Source of the DNA: Microbacterium sp. Yaish 1
GTDB taxonomy: Bacteria > Actinomycetota > Actinomycetes > Actinomycetales > Microbacteriaceae
Length of the DNA stretch: 64,000 nucleotides
Direction of reading: 5' to 3'
NCBI RefSeq assembly: GCF_002245215.1
Contig: NZ_NPMR01000001.1
Coordinates: 1,178,001 to 1,242,000, forward strand
Part shown: piece by piece, positions 35,453 to 43,955 of the stretch
Position numbering within the stretch: the first letter of the stretch is position 1
Layout: each line of letters begins with the position of its first letter
Notes under the pieces: model-generated
The model's database searches: none
What the model was told of the DNA's origin: nothing
Seen by the model: only the letters and a program-made list of their open reading frames with translations
Position numbers and translations under genes: made by a program

Positions 35453-35549
35453 GCGCGCTGCCGCCCGGTCAGGGCGTTCGCGGGCGCGCGGCAGCAGAGG
35501 GCAGGCAGGACAGTGAGCACGGATCCTCCGGGTTCGATCGACGACTTCG

Positions 35550-35578
35550 TGCCGACCAGACTTCCCGGCTCACCAGCT
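35550..35578 (-). promoter_or_regulatory. 29-bp leader motif upstream of mrpA
   Basis: Matches 29738-29766 at 27 of 29 positions and on the mrpA strand contains GCCGGGAAGTCTGGTCGGCA about 100 bp before the ATG. A nearby 6-bp inverted repeat CACCTG-N7-CAGGTG (35596-35614) lies just upstream. The rest of 35453-35724 is the divergent promoter region; TTGACA at 35626-35631 faces the symporter gene. Confidence 0.55.
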
Positions 35579-35724
35579 GACAGCGTACCGGGGGTCACCT
35601 GGGGGAATCAGGTGCGCGCGAAGGCTTGACATCCCACGCATGAGTGGTTTTTCACGCGACCGGTGAGTCGCATTCGGTCGCGTCGCCCTCGCACCGGGCA
35701 CTCCGAGTCGTCATACTGGCGAAC

Positions 35725-37239
35725 ATGGATTCGACGGGCATGGATGCCGTGAACGACTGGCTGCTCACGTGGGGCGACCACCTCTGGACCTGGATCGTCC
35801 TCCCGGTCGTGGTCCTCCTCGGGCTCTACTTCACCGTCCGATCGGGTGTCGTGCAGTTCCGCCTCATTCCCGAGATGTTCCGCACGCTGACCGACAAGAC
35901 GCCGCAGACCGCGGACGGCAAGCCGCAGTCGGTCTCCGCCTTCCAGGCGTTCACCATCTCAGCGGCGTCCCGCGTGGGCGTCGGGAACATCGCCGGCGTG
36001 GGCACCGCCATCGCGGTGGGCGGCCCGGGCGCGGTGTTCTGGATGTGGGTCATGGCGTTCGTGGGTGGTGCCTCGAGCTTCATCGAGTCGTCGCTGGCGC
36101 AGCTGTTCAAGACGCGCGATCGCGGCAGTTTCCGCGGCGGTCCCGCGTACTACATGCAGCGCGGGCTGGGCGCCCGGTGGCTCGGCATCCTCTTCGCCGT
36201 CATCCTGATCATCTGCTTCCCCTTCGCCTTCAGCTCACTGCAGGCCAACACGATCTCGGCCACCATCAGCTCGAGCCTCGGCGGCGACCTGCCCTGGCTG
36301 CCGTGGGTCGTCGGTGGCGGCGTCGCACTGCTGACCGGGCTCGTCGTGTTCGGCGGGGTGCGCCGCATCGCCTCGGTGACCCAGGTGCTCGTGCCGATCA
36401 TGGCGCTCGCCTACCTCGTGCTCGGGGTGATCGTCGTCGCGCTGCACCTCGACCGGATCGGGCCGGTGTTCGCCGAGATCTTCACGTCGGCCTGGGGCTT
36501 CAACGAGGTCGTCGGCGCGGCCTTCGGCTACATCGTGCTCACCGGCGTCAAGCGCGGCATGTTCTCGAACGAGGCTGGGCTCGGCTCGGCCCCGAACGCC
36601 GGCGCGAGCGCCGCCGTGACCCATCCGGTGAAGCAGGGGCTCGTGCAGACCCTCGGCGTCTACTTCGACACGTTCCTGGTGTGCTCGGTGACGGCGTTCA
36701 TCATCCTGGTGTCCGTCCCTGATCTGGCGGGAGCCTCACGCGGAATCGACCTGACGCAGGGGGCGCTCGTCGACACCCTCGGCGAGTGGTCGAACATCGC
36801 CCTGAGCATCATCATCTTCATGCTCGCGTTCTCGTCGATCCTCGGGAACTACTACTACGGCGAATCGAACATCGAGTTCATCTCGACCAATCCTGCCGTG
36901 CTGACGGGATACCGCGTACTCGTCGTCGCCGCCGTCCTCAGCGGATCAGTGGTCGGCGCCGACCTCGTCTGGAACTTCGCCGACGGCGTGATGGGGCTGA
37001 TGGCGCTGACGAACCTCATCGCGATCGCGCTGCTGTCGGGCATCGCGTTCCGACTGCTCAAGGACTACACCGAGCAGCGTCGTGCCGGGCTCGACCCGGT
37101 CTTCACGCGGGAGCGACTGCCCGGTGTCCGCGGCATCGAGTGCTGGGAGGACGAGCTCACCGTCACCGGCCCGATCGACCTGCCCGTGCGCGCCCGCCAG
37201 GCGGCCAAGCACCGCGACCACCTGCACGGGCGGCGCTGA
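35725..37239 (+). CDS. AGCS-family sodium:alanine symporter
   Basis: A 504-residue sodium-coupled amino-acid symporter of the alanine/glycine:cation type, about 11 spans. Family markers include TVRSGVVQFRLIPEMFR, AFTISAASRVGVGNIAGVGTAIAVGGPGAVFWMW in outline, RGMFSNEAGLGSAPNAGASA, and NLIAIALLSGIAFRLLKDY. ATG 35725 is used because the N-terminal helix begins at about residue 10; an upstream GTG at 35644 is less likely. It is divergent from the Mrp antiporter, which supplies and removes the sodium it depends on, so shared sodium control is plausible. Confidence 0.95.
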   Translation: MDSTGMDAVNDWLLTWGDHLWTWIVLPVVVLLGLYFTVRSGVVQFRLIPEMFRTLTDKTPQTADGKPQSVSAFQAFTISAASRVGVGNIAGVGTAIAVGGPGAVFWMWVMAFVGGASSFIESSLAQLFKTRDRGSFRGGPAYYMQRGLGARWLGILFAVILIICFPFAFSSLQANTISATISSSLGGDLPWLPWVVGGGVALLTGLVVFGGVRRIASVTQVLVPIMALAYLVLGVIVVALHLDRIGPVFAEIFTSAWGFNEVVGAAFGYIVLTGVKRGMFSNEAGLGSAPNAGASAAVTHPVKQGLVQTLGVYFDTFLVCSVTAFIILVSVPDLAGASRGIDLTQGALVDTLGEWSNIALSIIIFMLAFSSILGNYYYGESNIEFISTNPAVLTGYRVLVVAAVLSGSVVGADLVWNFADGVMGLMALTNLIAIALLSGIAFRLLKDYTEQRRAGLDPVFTRERLPGVRGIECWEDELTVTGPIDLPVRARQAAKHRDHLHGRR

Positions 37240-37340
37240 CCGGCCGGTTCGACGGCTCGTGATCGGCCGATCGCGACCGACACGCTTCGCATTCCCCCGC
37301 GAGCCCCACGCAACGCGCGGGTTGCCGCCAGGATGAAGAA

Positions 37341-37985
37341 ATGCCGCGCGTGACCCAGACGCCCCGAACCGCCGCCCGAGGCCCGTACGCCAAGAGCGCG
37401 CGCACGCGCACGTTGATCCTCGACGCGGCCTTCGCCGTCTTCGCGAGCGCGGGCTACCGCAAGGGCTCGCTGCGCGAGATCGCCGACCGCGTCGACATGA
37501 GCGAGGCCGGGCTGCTGCACCACTTCCGCAACAAGGCCGAGCTGCTGCTGGCCGTGCTCGACCACCGCGATGACCTCGCGCGCAGCAGGTTCTCGTTCGA
37601 GGAGCACTCGGGACGCGACGCGCTCGAGGATCTCGTCGCCCTCGCCGACTACAACTCGACGATCCCGGGGGTCATCGAGCTGTTCTGCACCCTGTCGGCG
37701 GAGGCGACCTCGCCCGACCACCCCGCCCACGACTTCTTCCGGAACCGGTACGAGAACAGCCGGAAGATCGTGGTCGACGCGCTCAGCGTCATCCGGTCGG
37801 AGGGCGGCCTGCGGGCGGACGTCGACATCCCCAGCGCCGCCGCGCGGTCGATCGCGGTGTGGGACGGCCTGCAGATCCAATGGCTCCTCGATCGGACGAC
37901 GCTCGATATGGCCGACGAGCTGCGCGCCTGCTTCGACGAGTTCCTTCTCGAGGACCTCGCCCCCGCCCGTCGCGCAACGCCCTGA
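37341..37985 (+). CDS. TetR/AcrR-family regulator
   Basis: A 214-residue repressor with a TetR HTH at residues about 22-68 (ILDAAFAVFASAGYRKGSLREIADRVDMSEAGLLHHFRNKAELL in outline) and a helical ligand-binding domain. It follows the symporter by 100 bp on the same strand and may control it, though such regulators are often unrelated. Convergent with the LacI gene across a palindromic repeat. Confidence 0.93.
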   Translation: MPRVTQTPRTAARGPYAKSARTRTLILDAAFAVFASAGYRKGSLREIADRVDMSEAGLLHHFRNKAELLLAVLDHRDDLARSRFSFEEHSGRDALEDLVALADYNSTIPGVIELFCTLSAEATSPDHPAHDFFRNRYENSRKIVVDALSVIRSEGGLRADVDIPSAAARSIAVWDGLQIQWLLDRTTLDMADELRACFDEFLLEDLAPARRATP

Positions 37986-38011
37986 CCCTCTCCGGCTGCG
38001 CGGGGCCAACC

Positions 38012-38073
38012 GTCGACTCGCCAGAAGTTGCGGATGCCGGGTGCCCGCGACCCGCATAACCTGCCGAGTCGAC
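38012..38073. repeat. 62-bp palindromic repeat, copy 3
   Basis: Between convergent TetR and LacI genes. The right arm reads TGCCGAGTCGAC, one change from consensus. Confidence 0.8.
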
Positions 38074-38074
38074 G

Positions 38075-39067
38075 TCAGGAGGACGGGGCCGCGGTCGACT
38101 CGCGCCAGATCACGTGCTGGAGCGGACCGGTGGCGGACGGCGGCTGCTCGCCCCGCATGAGCGCGATGAGCCGGTCGGCGGTGCGGCGGCCGAGCTCGAC
38201 GTAGTCCATCGACACACTCGTGAGAGAAGGCGTCTGGAATGCACTCGTGGGCGAGTCGTCCCACCCCGTCACGCTCACATCTCCCGGCACCGTCCAGCCG
38301 CGCTCGAGCGCTCCACGGATGACGCCGGTGGCGATGAAGTCGTTGGCGGCGATGACGGCGAGCGGGAGCGAGCCCTCGTCGAGCGAGCGGATCGCGTCCA
38401 GGCCGGACTGCGCGCTCCAGTCCCCCTCGACGACGCCGACGGACTGCACGCCCAGGCGAGCGACGGTCGCCTCATACGCCCGGCGGCGCGCATCCGCTGA
38501 GGGATAGCTCCGCGCACCCGTGATGTGCAGGAACCGGCGGTGCCCGAGCTCTGCGAGCCGCTCGACCATGCTCTCGAGCGGGTGCACGTCGAGCATCTCG
38601 CCCGAGACCCGCATGTCGTCGTCGAACTCCGCGAGCGTCAGAACCGGGACGTTGGGGTCGACCCGCACGAGATCGTCGCCCGGAACGGGCGCGTAACACA
38701 GGATGCCCTCGAACTGGCGGGAGTCGATCATCTCCAGCAGTCGCGGACGACGCTGATCCGGGGCGTTGGGGATGCTCTGCACCTCGACGTCGTACCCCGC
38801 GGCCCGCGCGCGCTCGATCGTGCCGGCGATGAGCGGAGCCGAGTGGAACGCGGTGATCGGGAGGACGGCAGCCAGGCGGCCCGTCCGCGTCGTGCGCATC
38901 GAGCGGGCGGCGAGGTTCGGCCGGTAGTCGATCTCGCGCGCTGCCTCCAGCACCCGCTCGCGGGTGGCCGCCGAGATGCCGGCGCGCCCCGTGAAGACCT
39001 GCGAGACGGTCGACTGCGACACGCCGGCACGGGCTGCGACGTCGCGGCTGGTGGGCCGTTTCCCCAT
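38075..39067 (-). CDS. LacI-family regulator
   Basis: A 330-residue repressor. LacI HTH at residues 1-55 (MGKRPTSRDVAARAGVSQSTVSQVFTGRAGIS in outline, hinge with NLAARSMRTTRTG) and a periplasmic-binding-like sensor domain with RRLLEMIDSRQFEGILCYAP, TGWDDSP and GRRTADRLIALM. ATG 39067 has AGGAAAGG upstream; an in-frame ATG at 39085 is less likely. No sugar genes are adjacent on this strand, so its target is unclear; a near-perfect palindrome upstream suggests autoregulation. Confidence 0.93.
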   Translation of the reverse strand: MGKRPTSRDVAARAGVSQSTVSQVFTGRAGISAATRERVLEAAREIDYRPNLAARSMRTTRTGRLAAVLPITAFHSAPLIAGTIERARAAGYDVEVQSIPNAPDQRRPRLLEMIDSRQFEGILCYAPVPGDDLVRVDPNVPVLTLAEFDDDMRVSGEMLDVHPLESMVERLAELGHRRFLHITGARSYPSADARRRAYEATVARLGVQSVGVVEGDWSAQSGLDAIRSLDEGSLPLAVIAANDFIATGVIRGALERGWTVPGDVSVTGWDDSPTSAFQTPSLTSVSMDYVELGRRTADRLIALMRGEQPPSATGPLQHVIWRESTAAPSS

Positions 39068-39136
39068 GACTGCCTTTCCTGGCATGTGACTCTACCGACG
39101 TTCGTCGACGACGGCCTCTCGCAATTGATACTACGT

Positions 39137-39158
39137 ATTACTGCTACGTACCAGTAAT
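39137..39158. promoter_or_regulatory. 22-bp palindrome upstream of the LacI gene
   Basis: ATTACTG (39137-39143) and CAGTAAT (39152-39158) enclose a central TACGTA, symmetric except for one base pair. A second TACGTA is at 39132-39137. In an AT-rich patch 70 bp before the start, this is a good candidate LacI-family operator. Confidence 0.55.
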
Positions 39159-39187
39159 CGCCCCAGCCCCAGCCCCGTGCGGCATCC

Positions 39188-39249
39188 GTCGACTCGCCAC
39201 GATGTGCGGATGCGGCGCTCCCCGGACCCACCGTTCCTGGCGAGTCGAC
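39188..39249. repeat. 62-bp palindromic repeat, copy 4
   Basis: Ends GTCGACTCGCCA and TGGCGAGTCGAC; between the LacI promoter and the phosphotransferase 3' end. Confidence 0.85.
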
Positions 39250-39263
39250 GGAGGAGGACGGGG

Positions 39264-40028
39264 TCAGGGGGTCAGGGCCTGGGACCAGAGGGGGCGGTGG
39301 CGGTCGACGTAGTCGCGGACGGAGGCCCAGTGGGCGCCGTGGCCCTCGACGAACATCGTCGCCCACGGTTGACGGCCCGATCGGTGCGAGGCCTCGAGGA
39401 GCGTGAGCATCGCGTCGACCCGGTCGCTCATCGCGCGGGGCAGCTCCGCGCGCAGCGCGGCCGATGCGCCGTAGCCGTCGACGAAGGAGCGCAGGCGATC
39501 GGCGGCCACCGCCGGGTCCTCCGCGGGGTCGCCGAGGGCGAACGTCTGCGCCGCGTAAGCGAGGTCCCACAGCCGCGTGCTCGGGGCCGCGGCATCCCAG
39601 TCGATGAAGACCCAGCGCTCCCCCACGACCAGGTTCCAGGGCGCGAGGTCGTTGTGACACACCAGCTCGTCGCCCGGAGCGGGGATCGCCGTCTCCCAGA
39701 TCGCATCGGCGGGGGCGACGAACGCCGCCGCCGCGTCATGGATGCCGCGGACGAGGGCTCCGACACGTCGCATCTGGTCGAGGCCCATCGGGCCCGCGTC
39801 GATCGCGAGCGTCCCGTCGACGAACTCGATCACCTGCCGGTCGGCGTCGTCGCGTCCGCGCGGCTCGGGAGCGTCGATCCCCCGCGCCCGGAGCGCCTCG
39901 ACGAACGCGATGACGCTGGGCGTCGATGCCGCCCATGCCTTGCGGACGGTGTCGCCGATGCGCACCACATCCCCGCTCGCATTGCCGCCGTCGAGCCGCT
40001 CCCCCTCTCCCGCATCCGCATCCCACAC
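39264..40028 (-). CDS. Aminoglycoside phosphotransferase-like kinase (APH)
   Basis: A 254-residue kinase-like protein. The catalytic loop is CHNDLAPWNLVV (HxDxxxxN with N in place), and the metal site is FIDWDAA. A glycine-rich nucleotide loop is indistinct at the N-terminus. Such proteins phosphorylate sugars, antibiotics or other small alcohols. GTG 40028 is chosen; the start is uncertain because the frame is open further upstream. It follows mupG on the same strand after a palindromic repeat and G-tract, so it is probably a separate transcript; involvement in amino-sugar use is possible. Confidence 0.78.
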   Translation of the reverse strand: MWDADAGEGERLDGGNASGDVVRIGDTVRKAWAASTPSVIAFVEALRARGIDAPEPRGRDDADRQVIEFVDGTLAIDAGPMGLDQMRRVGALVRGIHDAAAAFVAPADAIWETAIPAPGDELVCHNDLAPWNLVVGERWVFIDWDAAAPSTRLWDLAYAAQTFALGDPAEDPAVAADRLRSFVDGYGASAALRAELPRAMSDRVDAMLTLLEASHRSGRQPWATMFVEGHGAHWASVRDYVDRHRPLWSQALTP

Positions 40029-40066
40029 GCCCCCGAGCGTAAGCCCCGTTCCCCCCCTCCATCCCC

Positions 40067-40128
40067 GTCGAGTCGCCAGAAACGGCGGGTCCGGGGCCGA
40101 CCGCATCCGCAGTTCGTGGCGACTCGAC
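40067..40128. repeat. 62-bp palindromic repeat, copy 5
   Basis: Ends GTCGAGTCGCCA and TGGCGACTCGAC; directly followed by a G-rich tract. Confidence 0.85.
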
Positions 40129-40174
40129 GGGGAGGGGGGCAGGGGGCAGGGGGCGGGGGGCAGGGGGCGGGGGG
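40129..40174. other. G-rich tract, possible G-quadruplex
   Basis: Seven or more runs of 4-6 G separated by one or two bases on the plus strand, between the repeat and the mupG stop. Capable of forming a DNA quadruplex or acting as a pause site. Confidence 0.5.
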
Positions 40175-41257
40175 TCAGGTGGGGAGGGGGATCGGGCGGA
40201 GGAGCTGGCCGGGGCGCAGGTCGTCGATGATGCCGCGGTAGGGCGCCGCGACCTCGCCGATGCGAGCCTGGCCCGCGTCGAGCGGACGATCGACGCGCAT
40301 GAGGTGCACCTCGCCCCGGTACCGCCCGTAGGCGTCGAGGTCGACCTGCAGGCTGCCGCGCTCGCGCGCGTCGGCGTTGCGGATACGCGAGGGACGGATG
40401 CCGCCACGCGTCTCCTCCAACCGGAAGGATGCCGCCGCCTCCTCGACCCGGAGGCGCCAGGGCCGGTCGAGGAGCACGGATGCCGCGGCATCCAGCCCCA
40501 CGACCGGCAGCGTCACCGTGCCCGTCGCCTCGAACTCGGCGATCCAGGCCGCGTGATCGTCGGCCACCGCGCCCTCGGCGCAGACGACGACCGCCTCGGG
40601 AACGAGCCGCCGCAGCTGCAGGTACGAGCGCCAGGCGTTGCGGTGCCGCTGCTCCTCGAGCGTCGGCAGGCCGAGATGCAGCGGCGCACGCAGCTCGCGC
40701 TCGCCGGGGATGAACGCGAACACCGGCATCCCCCGATCGAGGAACAGCCGCGACTGCGCCACCAGGAACGACGCCGTCAGTCCGGTCTCGGGGCGCGGGT
40801 AGAAGTTGTGCCAGCCCACGACGGGCAGCCCCGCCAGCTCGTCGAGGAACGCCGCGTCGACCGTGCTCGCGTTGACGGCGATGCGGCATCCCGAGGCCTC
40901 GGCGATCCGGCCGATCTCGTCGGCGTCGAAGCCGTAGTCGAGTCGCAGCATCGTGATGCCGCGACGCGCGAGCCAGCCCCACCCCTCATCGCCGGCCACG
41001 ACGTGCTCGAGGGCGACCGGGGAGACATCGGCGCAGAAGGTCAGTCCGTCGTCGTCGTGCGCCGCGCGCAGCACGCCGCCGAACGCGGCGAGCTCACCGG
41101 TGTCGACCATGTGCAGCGAGGTGAACAGCATCCGCTCGTCGCCGGAGGCGCCGGACGCACCCGGCGACGCCGACGACGACGGCGCCGTCGCGAGCACCTG
41201 ATCGATGACGGCCCGCCGCGTCTCGGCGGCATCCGTGGGGTAGATCGAGAACAGCAT
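40175..41257 (-). CDS. mupG: MupG-type 6-phospho-N-acetylmuramidase (DUF871)
   Basis: A 360-residue cytoplasmic TIM-barrel protein with the DUF871 lid domain. It begins MLFSIYPTD, has MLFTSLHM, TFCADVSPVALEHV, LRLDYGFDADEIGRIAE and VGWHNFYPRPETGLTASFLVAQS in outline, all family markers. MupG cleaves MurNAc-6-phosphate-containing disaccharides brought in by the PTS. It follows murP by 13 bp, consistent with a murQ-murP-mupG operon controlled by MurR. Confidence 0.88.
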   Translation of the reverse strand: MLFSIYPTDAAETRRAVIDQVLATAPSSSASPGASGASGDERMLFTSLHMVDTGELAAFGGVLRAAHDDDGLTFCADVSPVALEHVVAGDEGWGWLARRGITMLRLDYGFDADEIGRIAEASGCRIAVNASTVDAAFLDELAGLPVVGWHNFYPRPETGLTASFLVAQSRLFLDRGMPVFAFIPGERELRAPLHLGLPTLEEQRHRNAWRSYLQLRRLVPEAVVVCAEGAVADDHAAWIAEFEATGTVTLPVVGLDAAASVLLDRPWRLRVEEAAASFRLEETRGGIRPSRIRNADARERGSLQVDLDAYGRYRGEVHLMRVDRPLDAGQARIGEVAAPYRGIIDDLRPGQLLRPIPLPT

Positions 41258-41270
41258 CGGAGCTCCCGCC

Positions 41271-42806
41271 TCAACCGAGCCGCTCGACCATGTGCTCCTT
41301 GAACCCGAAGAACCAGGTCAGCACGAAGCCCATGATGTACGAGATCACCAGGCCGCCGACGTACCAGAGCCACGCGCCATTCGTGATGACGGCGGTCATG
41401 AGCACGCCCGAGAGCCCGAGGGCACCGGCGCCGAACCCGCCACTGGCCTGGATGCCGAAGGCGACGAACGCGCCGCCGAAGCCGCCGCCGAGGCAGGCCG
41501 TGATGAGGGGGTAGAACAGCGGGAGCGAGACGCCGTAGATGAGGGGTTCTCCCACTCCGAGCACGCCGATCGGCAGGGCGGCGCGGATGATGTTCTTCAG
41601 CCGGGTGCTCTTGGTCTTGAGGAAGATCGCGATCGCCATGCCGACCTCGCCCGCCCCGGCCATCGCCAGAACCGGCAGCAGCTCCGTGAAGCCGTGGTCG
41701 GTGATGAGCTGCGCGTGGATCGGCGTCAGACCCTGGTGGATGCCGAGCATGACGAGGGGCAGGAACAGCGACGACAGCAGGTATCCGCCGACGACGCCGC
41801 CCCGCTCGAGGGCGAAGTCGATGAGCAGCCAGTTGATGCCCTGCATGAGCAGACCCGAGATCGGCATGATCACGAAGATGCAGATGACCGCACCGATGAG
41901 GAGCGTCACGACCGGCACGACGAAGAGGTCCGCCCAGGCGGGAACGCGCTTGCGGATCCACTTCTCGATGACCGTGAACAGCCACGCCGTGACCATGACG
42001 CCGATGATGCCGCCGAGCGCGGGCTTGAGCTCGCCGAAGAGCGGAAGGACGAGCGGCTGAGCCGGCGTGACCGTGCCGTCGGCGGCCGTCGTCGCGGCGA
42101 TGCCGGCGAGCGCCGGCAGGTACGAGATGGCGCCGGCGATGAGTCCGAGCACGGGGGTGCCGCCGAACTCCTTCGCCGTGTTCAGCCCCACGATGAGGTT
42201 GAGCGAGGTGACGACGATCGTGCCGAGGGCGGCGAACACCAGGAACCACGGGTTGGCGGTGACGCTCGGGTCGATGAGCTTCCAGATGTTGCCGATCGCC
42301 ACGACGAGTCCACAGGCGATGAATCCGGGGATGATGGGCACGAAGATGTTCGCGATGTGACGGAACAGCCCGTGCACGCGCGAGGTGTGCCGCGACTTCA
42401 CCTTCTGCGTGTGCTGCTGCTGCAGCGTGCGCAGGTCGGTCGCCGCGTCGACGGGCTCGCCGCCGCCGGATGCCCGGGCGCCCGCCGCGCGGCTCCCCGC
42501 CGCGGCCGCCGCGATGTCGGCGACCTCGTCCTCGGGGTCGTCGACCGGAGCCTCGGCCGGAGCGTCGACGATCTCGGCGAAGGCGTCGCGCAGGCGCTGC
42601 GCGTGACCGGGACCGACGACAACCTGCAGCTGCGGGCCGTCGACGACGCCCATCACACCGGTCAGGCGCCGCAGCGCCGCGACATCCGCCTTCGACGGGT
42701 CATGCAGGTTCAGTCGCAGCCGCGTCATGCAGTTCGTGTACGAGGCGATGTTCTGCGAGCCGCCGACGAGCGGCAGGATCTCCTCGCTGAGTTCGGGGTA
42801 ATCCAC
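41271..42806 (-). CDS. murP: PTS EIIBC permease, probable MurNAc transporter MurP
   Basis: A 511-residue phosphotransferase permease. Residues 1-80 are EIIB with the phosphorylated Cys in SYTNCMTRLRL. A 60-residue Ala/Asp linker leads to an EIIC domain of about ten spans (RVHGLFRHIANIFVPIIPGFIACGLVVAIGN; GVGEPLIYGVSLPLFYPLI; GINPFTEL-like residues replaced). It lacks an EIIA, as for MurP, which borrows EIIA from the glucose system. Neighbours murQ and mupG make MurNAc the likely substrate. GTG 42806 follows GGAAGGAA. Confidence 0.87.
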   Translation of the reverse strand: MDYPELSEEILPLVGGSQNIASYTNCMTRLRLNLHDPSKADVAALRRLTGVMGVVDGPQLQVVVGPGHAQRLRDAFAEIVDAPAEAPVDDPEDEVADIAAAAAGSRAAGARASGGGEPVDAATDLRTLQQQHTQKVKSRHTSRVHGLFRHIANIFVPIIPGFIACGLVVAIGNIWKLIDPSVTANPWFLVFAALGTIVVTSLNLIVGLNTAKEFGGTPVLGLIAGAISYLPALAGIAATTAADGTVTPAQPLVLPLFGELKPALGGIIGVMVTAWLFTVIEKWIRKRVPAWADLFVVPVVTLLIGAVICIFVIMPISGLLMQGINWLLIDFALERGGVVGGYLLSSLFLPLVMLGIHQGLTPIHAQLITDHGFTELLPVLAMAGAGEVGMAIAIFLKTKSTRLKNIIRAALPIGVLGVGEPLIYGVSLPLFYPLITACLGGGFGGAFVAFGIQASGGFGAGALGLSGVLMTAVITNGAWLWYVGGLVISYIMGFVLTWFFGFKEHMVERLG

Positions 42807-42842
42807 GGTGATTCCTTCCGGCGGACGGGGTTCGGGTGTCGG

Positions 42843-42896
42843 ATGCTGGTGCTGGTGCTGGTGCTGGTGCTGGTGGTGGTGCTGGTGGTGGTGGTG
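42843..42896 (+). repeat. TGCTGG/TGGTGG microrepeat between murQ and murP
   Basis: Nine or so imperfect hexamers (GCTGGT and GGTGGT) fill most of the 117-bp gap between the murQ stop and the murP start. Copy number may vary between strains. Confidence 0.55.
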
Positions 42897-42923
42897 CGAC
42901 GGGCGCGGGCGGGCGCCGGCGGG

Positions 42924-43829
42924 TCAGGCGCGGTCGCGCACGGCTTCGCGGACGAAGCCCGCGCCCGCACTGAGCCGTTCGCGGGCGGTGGCCGCGTCGA
43001 CGTCGCAGAGGATCGCGACGATCGCCGTCTTGGCATGGCCGTCGGCCTCGTCGAGCGCGCGGCGCGCAGTCGCGGCGTCGCACTCGGTCGCGGCCTGGAC
43101 GATGCGGACGGCACGGGCCACGAGCTTCTCGTTGCTCGGCCGGACGTCGACCATGAGGTTGCCGTAGACCTTGCCGAGACGCACCATCGTCGCCGTCGAG
43201 ATCATGTTGAGGACGAGCTTCTGGCTCGTGCCGGCCTTGAGCCGGGTCGAGCCGGTGAGCACCTCGGGACCGTTGTCGATCTCGATCGCGACGTCGGCGT
43301 GGGCGCTGATCTCGGCGTTCGGACTGCACGAGATCGCCACGGTCGCCACGCCGACACTGCGGGCTCGGTCGAGGCCGCCGAGGACGTAGGGGGTGCGACC
43401 GGATGCCGCGATGCCCACGACGACGTCGCGCTCGGTGAGCCCGATGCCGGTCAGGTCGTCGGCACCGAGCTCGCGGGAGTCCTCCGCACCCTCGATCGCA
43501 CGGAACATCGCCTCGTGACCGCCCGCGAGCAGGCCGACCACCTGGGCGGGGTCGGTGCCGAATGTGGGCGGGCACTCGGCCGCGTCGAGGACGCCGAGAC
43601 GGCCGCTCGTCCCCGCCCCCTGGTAGACGAGACGTCCTCCGGACGACAGGGCGGTGACGGCGAGGTCGACGGCTCTCGCGATCGCCGGGATCGCGACCGC
43701 GACGGCCCCGGCCACGCCGGCATCCTCGTCGTTCATGACGCGGAGGATCTCGTCGACGGTCATCGCGTCGAGGTCGCCCGTCAGCGGATTGGGCGTCTCG
43801 GTGGCGGGGGTCGGGTGCGGGGTGGTCAC
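42924..43829 (-). CDS. murQ: N-acetylmuramic acid 6-phosphate etherase
   Basis: Splits the lactyl ether of MurNAc-6-P to give GlcNAc-6-P and D-lactate. The 301-residue SIS-domain enzyme has LVYQGAGTSGRLGVLDAAECPPTFG, GHEAMFRAIEGAEDS and STRLKAGTSQKLVLNMISTATMVRLG in outline, diagnostic of MurQ. GTG 43829 has GAGGAG upstream. It is first in the operon, divergent from murR with a probable operator between them at 43873-43895. Confidence 0.96.
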   Translation of the reverse strand: MTTPHPTPATETPNPLTGDLDAMTVDEILRVMNDEDAGVAGAVAVAIPAIARAVDLAVTALSSGGRLVYQGAGTSGRLGVLDAAECPPTFGTDPAQVVGLLAGGHEAMFRAIEGAEDSRELGADDLTGIGLTERDVVVGIAASGRTPYVLGGLDRARSVGVATVAISCSPNAEISAHADVAIEIDNGPEVLTGSTRLKAGTSQKLVLNMISTATMVRLGKVYGNLMVDVRPSNEKLVARAVRIVQAATECDAATARRALDEADGHAKTAIVAILCDVDAATARERLSAGAGFVREAVRDRA

Positions 43830-43872
43830 GGGTGCTCCTCGTCGGGATGCAGCACACGTCGATGCGTGCGTG

Positions 43873-43895
43873 GCACTTTGTTTCACACAGAGTGC
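43873..43895. promoter_or_regulatory. Probable MurR operator
   Basis: GCACTTTGT (43873-43881) and ACAGAGTGC (43887-43895) form an inverted repeat, 8 of 9 pairs matching, with a 5-bp spacer, between divergent murQ and murR. Confidence 0.55.
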
Positions 43896-43955
43896 TCTTG
43901 GCGGCATCTTTTGTCAAGATCTGTGGAAGACTGAACCGACTTCCCGAGGAGGCAC

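Noticed and set aside
35626..35631. TTGACA as -35 of a symporter promoter
   Set aside because: Good -35 match but no acceptable -10 at 16-18 bp, so not reported as a promoter on its own.
40126..40176. G-tract considered as a tandem gene repeat or terminator
   Set aside because: No inverted symmetry and no coding frame; kept only as a possible quadruplex.
41292..43934. Long plus-strand open frame opposite murP and murQ
   Set aside because: Antisense shadow of well-identified genes, low complexity rich in Asp, Arg and Glu.
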